This document shows, piece by piece, positions 6,162-10,461 of a stretch of 10,461 nt of DNA. Location: contig JAJPYV010000191.1 of assembly GCA_021204735.1 (NCBI GenBank), positions 1 to 10,461 on the forward strand, in the 5' to 3' direction. Positions within the stretch are counted from its first letter, which is position 1; each line of letters starts with the position of its first letter. This stretch comes from Prevotella sp. (lineage in GTDB: Bacteria; Bacteroidota; Bacteroidia; Bacteroidales; Bacteroidaceae). Below the pieces are notes generated by a model that was not told the DNA's origin, ran no database searches, and saw nothing but the letters and a program-made list of their open reading frames with translations. The position numbers were made by a program, and so were the translations under genes.

Positions 6162-6929
6162 ATGAACAGGCTACTTTTAATCTTAATAATCGCAATATAT
6201 CTGCCTCTCTCTACAATGGGGCAGAAGACTTACGTATTGTGTGTGGGTATTGCTGATTATGAGAATATCAACGACTTGACAATTACGGAAAACGATGCCA
6301 AGGTGTTTGCCCAACTTATGAGCACTCAAGGGGCAGAAACGACCGTGCTATTAGGAAAGGATGCCACTCATGTAAATATCATATCAGCTCTTAGAAGTGT
6401 GTTTGCAAAAGCAACTATTCAAGATAAAATGATATTCTATTTCAGCGGACATGGTTATGAAGGTGGTTTCTGCTGTTATGATATGGCTACCACTTCTGCC
6501 ACAGGAGCTCAGAAATACATGGGTGGTCTTAGCTATGCTGAGATGCAGATACTGTTCCGAAACTGTAGAGCAGGGCAGAAAATGGTGTTCGCCGACGCAT
6601 GTTTTGCCGGTGGACTACGCAAGGGAGAGCACGTTAACATCTCTGTACAGTCAGCAAGAAATGGCGATGTAATATATTTCCTTTCATCACAAACTGACGA
6701 GACTTCATTAGAGATGAAGGAGAGTGGTAACAGTTTGTTCACCTATTATCTTGTCAAGGGATTGAGTGGAGAAGCAGATAGCAATACAGACAAATATATA
6801 ACAGCTTTGGAAATTTACAATTATGTGTATAAGGAAGTCTCTGAATATGCGGCAAAGATCCCCCATTCTCAGCATCCTGTAATGTGGGGCAAGTTTGATA
6901 GCAACATAAAACTGTTTAACCTTAAGTAA
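6162..6929 (+). CDS. Secreted caspase-family (C14) cysteine peptidase
   Basis: This 255-residue protein has a signal peptide (residues 1-20, MNRLLLILII to STMG). It then goes directly into the caspase fold: first strand KTYVLCVGIADY (22-33), helix ENDAKVFAQLM, strand TTVLLG, helix, strand KMIFYFSGHGYEG with catalytic His97, and KMVFADACFAGG with catalytic Cys147. The later strand VIYFLSSQTDETS and helix FTYYLVKGLSG match bacterial metacaspase-type C14A domains. Both catalytic residues are present, so it is predicted active. Family members usually cut after Arg or Lys, but specificity cannot be read here. There is no prodomain, C-terminal sorting domain or transmembrane anchor beyond the signal peptide, so it should work in the periplasm or outside the cell. 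Most bacterial caspase-like proteins in defence systems are cytoplasmic; export makes this one unusual. It could process the WG-repeat neighbour or other operon products. Confidence 0.9.
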   Translation: MNRLLLILIIAIYLPLSTMGQKTYVLCVGIADYENINDLTITENDAKVFAQLMSTQGAETTVLLGKDATHVNIISALRSVFAKATIQDKMIFYFSGHGYEGGFCCYDMATTSATGAQKYMGGLSYAEMQILFRNCRAGQKMVFADACFAGGLRKGEHVNISVQSARNGDVIYFLSSQTDETSLEMKESGNSLFTYYLVKGLSGEADSNTDKYITALEIYNYVYKEVSEYAAKIPHSQHPVMWGKFDSNIKLFNLK

Positions 6930-6954
6930 AATCATTAACAAAAACCAACAGAAT

Positions 6955-8808
6955 ATGAATAAAAAAGTATTGTCATTAGCATTGGCAATGGGGTTGTGTC
7001 TATCGACATACGCCCAGACATTAGTACCAATGCACAACGACAAAGGTCAATTCGGCTATGGTGAAAAGGGAAGCACAACTTTCACCATAAAGCCACAGTG
7101 GGATGAGGCAAGACCGTTCAATGAGTATGGTGTTGCAATTGTAAGAAAAGGGCAAATGTTCGGACTTATTGACAAAAGTGGCAAGGCCATTGGAAAATCT
7201 CTCGGTTATTCAATCATTGCGCCCTATGATGGTACTGACTATTGGTTAGTGGCTCTCGGAGGTAAGCGTACTGAATCTACACCCGGTAACCGCGTTGGAC
7301 TTTGTGTCTTTGGTTTTAAAGGCTCGTTAAGTTATGGCGTAAAAGGTGCTAAATGGGGCATTATACGCAAAGATGGACAGCCCTTGATACAACCAAAATA
7401 CCAAGAGTTAAGCAACCTTATGGATGATCAGTTGATTGCATATCAGGAAAAGAACTTATTTGGCTTCCTTGATAAGAACGGAAATGTAGTATTTCCCGCC
7501 AAATATAATGTCATAACACCATTCAACAATCAAGGACTTGCCGCTGTAAGAAACAAGAAAGGTTTTAAATGGTCATTGATTAACAAAGACGGCAACGTTA
7601 TTATTCCAGAAGAAGAAGGATGTCTTAGTTTCAACAGTTTCACAAATGATGTATTTGGTAGTCTGAATATTCTCGGTGTCGATTCTTTGTTGGCACACAA
7701 AGAATACTGGAGTGACCCCCAGAGATTGATGCCAATGATGAACTTTAATATCACATGGATAAATTCCGATTATCCCTATATTGCAGCTACTAAATTATCA
7801 AAAAACAAGAAAAAAACAGGGGTATTTACGCTTTATGATTTGAATGGAAAACAAATAATAGATTCTAGTTCAGATTTAAGCAATTTATGTGTTCCGTCAG
7901 AGGGTGTATCCGTAGTAATTAAAAATAAGACATGGGGATTCTATGACCTAAGTTCTCAGGCGTTTACACCACTCGACGATTCAAGAAAGTATCTTCCAAT
8001 AAAGGAAGGGTACTCTATGTCTTATGACCCAAAGACAAAAAGCAATTTCTACGTGGTTGATAAAAACGGGAATAAAGTGTCTGATAACTATGATGAAATA
8101 ACAATAGCAGAAGACCGATTTATTGTTCGTAAAGGGAACAAATATGGTTTGATAACAAGGCAAGGTAAAGATATTGTTCCTATAGAATGTTTAAGCTTAA
8201 TTGATGCTAATAATGGTTTGTATGGTGTAAAAGCAAGCAACGGAAAGTTTGGCTATGTAGATGAGAATGGTAATACGGTAATTCCACTTAACTATGATGA
8301 CGGAACAGCATTTATAGGTAACTATGCCGTAGTTGCAAAAGCACCCGATGGCTCTTTCACAAAAAAAACAGGACTTATCGATAAAGATAATCATGTCATC
8401 GTACCTCTCAACTACAATAAGGTTTGCTGCTATGTAAACAACGATGGAAAAGTTCAGGTTTGGGTTGCGGAAAATGACAATTATTCCAAGGTCGACAACA
8501 TTTCTCTTAACGGCACTTCTGCACCAATATTGTCAGCAACAGACTACACAGAAATGACACATACAAATATCGGACTTGTCGTAAAAGACACCAAGGGATT
8601 GTATGGTCTCCTCCTAGATGGTAAAGAAGTTATTCCTTGCTCTGTAGCAAACGAAGAACTTGTCAATAAAGTATATGACTACATGACATCACATGATATT
8701 ACGGAAGTCAATGCTGTTAATGCGCACAAAATAGCCGCATGGACTAATGATGCACGTAATTCTTTCAAAATTGGAGACACAATAGGCGATAACATTTGGG
8801 ATTTCTAA
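6955..8808 (+). CDS. Secreted WG-repeat protein
   Basis: This 617-residue protein has a signal peptide cleaved near TYA (20). About ten diverged WG repeats follow, each a strand turn of the form (W/F/Y)G-(F/L/I)-(I/L/V)-x-x-x-G-x-x-(I/V)-(I/V)-x-P. Clear copies are at about residues 133-149 (KWGIIRKDGQPLIQPKY), 168-184, 326-340, 396-411, 431-447 and 471-487. Weaker ones are near 33, 69, 205, 366 and 548. The first part reads FTIKPQWDEARPFNEYGVAIV, the classic repeat-ending pattern. WG repeats are thought to form strand-rich, propeller-like or solenoid surfaces for binding proteins or glycans. A non-repeat stretch lies at about 228-285, and a short helical C-terminus at 564-600. It follows the caspase gene by 25 bases, the widest gap in the operon. 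Likely a binding scaffold or sensor; its ligand is unknown. Confidence 0.88.
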   Translation: MNKKVLSLALAMGLCLSTYAQTLVPMHNDKGQFGYGEKGSTTFTIKPQWDEARPFNEYGVAIVRKGQMFGLIDKSGKAIGKSLGYSIIAPYDGTDYWLVALGGKRTESTPGNRVGLCVFGFKGSLSYGVKGAKWGIIRKDGQPLIQPKYQELSNLMDDQLIAYQEKNLFGFLDKNGNVVFPAKYNVITPFNNQGLAAVRNKKGFKWSLINKDGNVIIPEEEGCLSFNSFTNDVFGSLNILGVDSLLAHKEYWSDPQRLMPMMNFNITWINSDYPYIAATKLSKNKKKTGVFTLYDLNGKQIIDSSSDLSNLCVPSEGVSVVIKNKTWGFYDLSSQAFTPLDDSRKYLPIKEGYSMSYDPKTKSNFYVVDKNGNKVSDNYDEITIAEDRFIVRKGNKYGLITRQGKDIVPIECLSLIDANNGLYGVKASNGKFGYVDENGNTVIPLNYDDGTAFIGNYAVVAKAPDGSFTKKTGLIDKDNHVIVPLNYNKVCCYVNNDGKVQVWVAENDNYSKVDNISLNGTSAPILSATDYTEMTHTNIGLVVKDTKGLYGLLLDGKEVIPCSVANEELVNKVYDYMTSHDITEVNAVNAHKIAAWTNDARNSFKIGDTIGDNIWDF

Positions 8809-8827
8809 CATATAAAAAGACACAATA

Positions 8828-10054
8828 ATGAAAAAGATAATAATTGCAAGTGCCTTGATTCTTTGCTTCGTAAATCAGACTATGGCACAAAGCAGAACAA
8901 GGGATATAGATGAGACATACAGACGCAGTTCCTTATACTCACTTCTTATCTCCCATTCTGACACAAAATTTCATAAAGAGATAGAGCAATGCTTTACTGA
9001 GATTCCTACGCCAGATACTTATAATGACCATGATTTAGCGGTAAAGGTCATTAGTGTAGAGAAAAAATTGTCTCAAGAGACCGTAAATAAGAAGGAAGGT
9101 CCAAAGGGTAAAGCTGAAATAAACAATTTCCTTGAGCAGAACAAGGTTGCAAGCCGTCTTGTTGCCAAATGGTATGACTACAATCCTCTGACGGGTAATA
9201 TGGATACTGAGCTTATTTGTGAACGTGGTATATATGCTGCCAGTGAAATAGAAAAGGCTAAGGCTGCAACTGATATTCGAGGCTTGGCTGTCCTTGCTGA
9301 TGCTGGTGAGGATCTCATCCAGAACACATTCGTTCTTGTAAACGACATTACATATATAGACAAGTCTAAAGGTTCAAAGGCTGTCGGTATGGGACTTAGA
9401 ATTTTAGGCTCTTTGGCTTCCGCAGTTACAGGTAGTGATAGTTTTTCTGATTTGGGTAATTCGTTAGGTGATATCGCAGAGTCCTTTAAAGGATTCTCTG
9501 TTCGTGTACATTCTTCTCTCTATCAGTTGGTTTGGACAGAAGAAGAAGAAGCTAATCTTTATAACACAGCTTGGAACGACAAAGATGCTTTTGAAAATAT
9601 GCGTGGTTCATTTAAGTTGAAATATATTGGCGACCAGATGAGCAGTGGTAAAAACACTTCTTTTATGGGTATCCGCGAAGACCAACCAGAGCGTATGGTG
9701 CGTAAGGCTTGCCAGCGTGCATTAGATGAAAATATTGCAAATCTCCAACAGTCCTTCCAAGCATTCCAGATAAAATCCCCATTGAATGTAGAGACAATGG
9801 AGGCTAAAATCGGAAAGAAAGAAGGTATAACCGAGAACTCTGTTTTCGAGGTGTTGGAACGTATCAAAGATGATAATGGTAAAGTTACCTATAAGAAGAT
9901 TGGCGAAGTGAAGCCTGTTCAGAATCTTATTTGGGACAATCGCTATATGGCAGTAGAGGAAATGGCAGAAGGTGCTACCTTAGGTTGCACAACCTTTAAA
10001 AAAACAAGTGGTAATAATTTCACTCCTGGTTGCCTTATCCGACAAATAAAATAA
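8828..10054 (+). CDS. Secreted protein of unknown function with FlgT-like C-terminal region
   Basis: This 408-residue protein has a signal peptide cleaved after TMA (20). Residues 95-180 hold AKWYDYNPLTGNMDTELICE and a helix-strand segment (AVLADAGEDLIQNTFVLVND), suggesting one compact domain. Residues 183-222 are rich in Gly, Ser and Ala (GMGLRILGSLASAVTGSDSF) and could be a mildly hydrophobic amphipathic or membrane-associated hairpin. Residues 225-305 are strand- and helix-rich. The C-terminus (315-408) contains AKIGKKEGITENSVFEVLER, then KKIGEVKPV. This recalls the C-terminal domain of FlgT-like proteins, where a G-x-x-x-G-D/N-x-F-x-V turn is followed by an IGEVKV strand. That similarity is inference by eye. 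It is the last gene of the operon, 19 bases after the WG-repeat gene, with an inverted repeat 25 bases beyond its stop codon. I do not recognise a named family. Confidence 0.75.
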   Translation: MKKIIIASALILCFVNQTMAQSRTRDIDETYRRSSLYSLLISHSDTKFHKEIEQCFTEIPTPDTYNDHDLAVKVISVEKKLSQETVNKKEGPKGKAEINNFLEQNKVASRLVAKWYDYNPLTGNMDTELICERGIYAASEIEKAKAATDIRGLAVLADAGEDLIQNTFVLVNDITYIDKSKGSKAVGMGLRILGSLASAVTGSDSFSDLGNSLGDIAESFKGFSVRVHSSLYQLVWTEEEEANLYNTAWNDKDAFENMRGSFKLKYIGDQMSSGKNTSFMGIREDQPERMVRKACQRALDENIANLQQSFQAFQIKSPLNVETMEAKIGKKEGITENSVFEVLERIKDDNGKVTYKKIGEVKPVQNLIWDNRYMAVEEMAEGATLGCTTFKKTSGNNFTPGCLIRQIK

Positions 10055-10078
10055 GAACTCATATAATTTCATTACCAA

Positions 10079-10118
10079 AAATTTGTGTCCGATAAAAAAT
10101 TTTATCGGACACAAATTT
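10079..10118. terminator. Perfect 19-bp inverted repeat: operon terminator or insertion-sequence end
   Basis: AAATTTGTGTCCGATAAAA (10079-10097) is followed after AA by its exact reverse complement (10100-10118). It lies between the last operon gene and the converging transposase gene, 25 bases from the first and 30 from the second. The position suits a bidirectional terminator, and TTCTTGTTTT follows on the right side. It could also include the outer end of the insertion sequence, because transposase genes of this type stop close to the terminal repeat. The window holds only one end, so the two cannot be told apart. Confidence 0.65.
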
Positions 10119-10147
10119 CTTGTTTTCGCCAATACGTAAGCAGGATT

Positions 10148-10461
10148 TCAAATTCCCTTTCCGCACCCATTGCTCACTATCCCTAATAACTCGTTCACTT
10201 CGTCTTTATATTTGCTGTCCAGGATTATGGACTGTTTCTTTCGGTTGAACGGATTGACATAACATAATTGGTAAATTCTCTCCGAGAGGAACATAGCGCG
10301 TTTAAGAGAAATCCTGTCTCCTCCCGCCTTCAATATGCGTTCCAATTCCAACATGACCGTGTATGCCGTGAAACATATACAGATATGTGCCTCGATTCTG
10401 TTGTAGAGCCTGTGATATATCGGTCTTATATCAAGGTCAGTCTTGTTGAAGCGGAACGCCC
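10148..10461 (-). CDS. C-terminal part of an IS4/IS1634-like transposase
   Basis: An open leftward frame enters at the window edge and ends at a TGA (10150-10148), giving about 104 C-terminal residues. The segment DIRPIYHRLYNRIEAHICIC, followed by FTAYTVMLELERIL, matches the conserved end of DDE transposases of the IS4/IS1634 group. In these, the glutamate of RIEAH is the third catalytic acid, preceded by the RPIYHRL helix. The catalytic Asp residues and the N-terminus lie outside the window. The tail (ISLKRAMFLSERIYQLCYVN onward) is a helical C-terminus without further motif. It converges on the eight-gene operon. Completeness of the element cannot be judged here. Confidence 0.85.
   Translation of the reverse strand, partial: AFRFNKTDLDIRPIYHRLYNRIEAHICICFTAYTVMLELERILKAGGDRISLKRAMFLSERIYQLCYVNPFNRKKQSIILDSKYKDEVNELLGIVSNGCGKGI

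Larger units (their letters stand above)
10079..10461 (-). mobile_element. Insertion sequence, one end only (boundary uncertain)
   Basis: The transposase fragment and the inverted repeat just beyond its stop codon suggest that an insertion sequence begins at about 10079-10120 and continues past the window. The left boundary is a guess from the repeat. No target-site duplication can be tested with a single end. Confidence 0.5.

Noticed and set aside
6708..7043. Leftward 111-codon ORF with hydrophobic stretches
   Set aside because: It is antisense to the caspase and WG-repeat genes, both of which have strong family motifs.
1..10461. CRISPR array or tandem direct repeats
   Set aside because: No regularly spaced direct repeats were seen. 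The WG-repeat gene repeats at protein level only, with diverged DNA.

Overview
The window looks like an AT-rich Bacteroidales chromosome (Bacteroides, Prevotella or Parabacteroides type). This rests on several signs. Promoters match TAnnTTTG with a TTG about 20 bases upstream, and start codons lack clear Shine-Dalgarno sequences. One lipoprotein has acidic residues directly after the lipidated cysteine, as in Bacteroidetes lipoprotein export signals. The predicted families are also typical of this group: WG repeats, a DUF6175-like protein, a small outer-membrane barrel and a secreted caspase-fold peptidase. The species cannot be named from the sequence.

Layout. Bases 1-1100 hold three leftward genes: a broken, edge-truncated gene of unknown function (1-363), a 62-residue ORF with its own promoter and a palindrome at its start (366-554), and a small lipoprotein (680-1021) followed by a strong terminator. 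Bases 1265-2017 hold a rightward NYN-domain ribonuclease gene. Its 5' leader folds on paper into a compact three-way junction that begins at the predicted transcription start and ends just before the ATG. Bases 2018-2683 contain no convincing gene. They carry a good promoter (2226-2255) and a chain of hairpins ending in a terminator (2456-2600).

Bases 2684-10054 form one tightly packed eight-gene operon with gaps of 5 to 25 bases. Every product carries a signal peptide or lipobox. The order is: a soluble periplasmic protein, an outer-membrane barrel, a lipoprotein paralogous to the first protein, a DUF6175-like protein, a helical-repeat protein, a secreted C14 (caspase-like) peptidase with an intact His/Cys dyad, a WG-repeat protein, and a 408-residue protein of unknown function. 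My inference is that they form one envelope apparatus: barrel and lipoprotein at the outer membrane, repeat proteins as scaffold or sensor, and the caspase as effector or processing enzyme. The overall function is unknown, and this is the best candidate for an undescribed system in the window.

Downstream, a perfect 19-bp inverted repeat (10079-10118) separates the operon from the C-terminal end of a leftward IS4/IS1634-like transposase that runs off the window edge. An insertion sequence therefore borders the operon.
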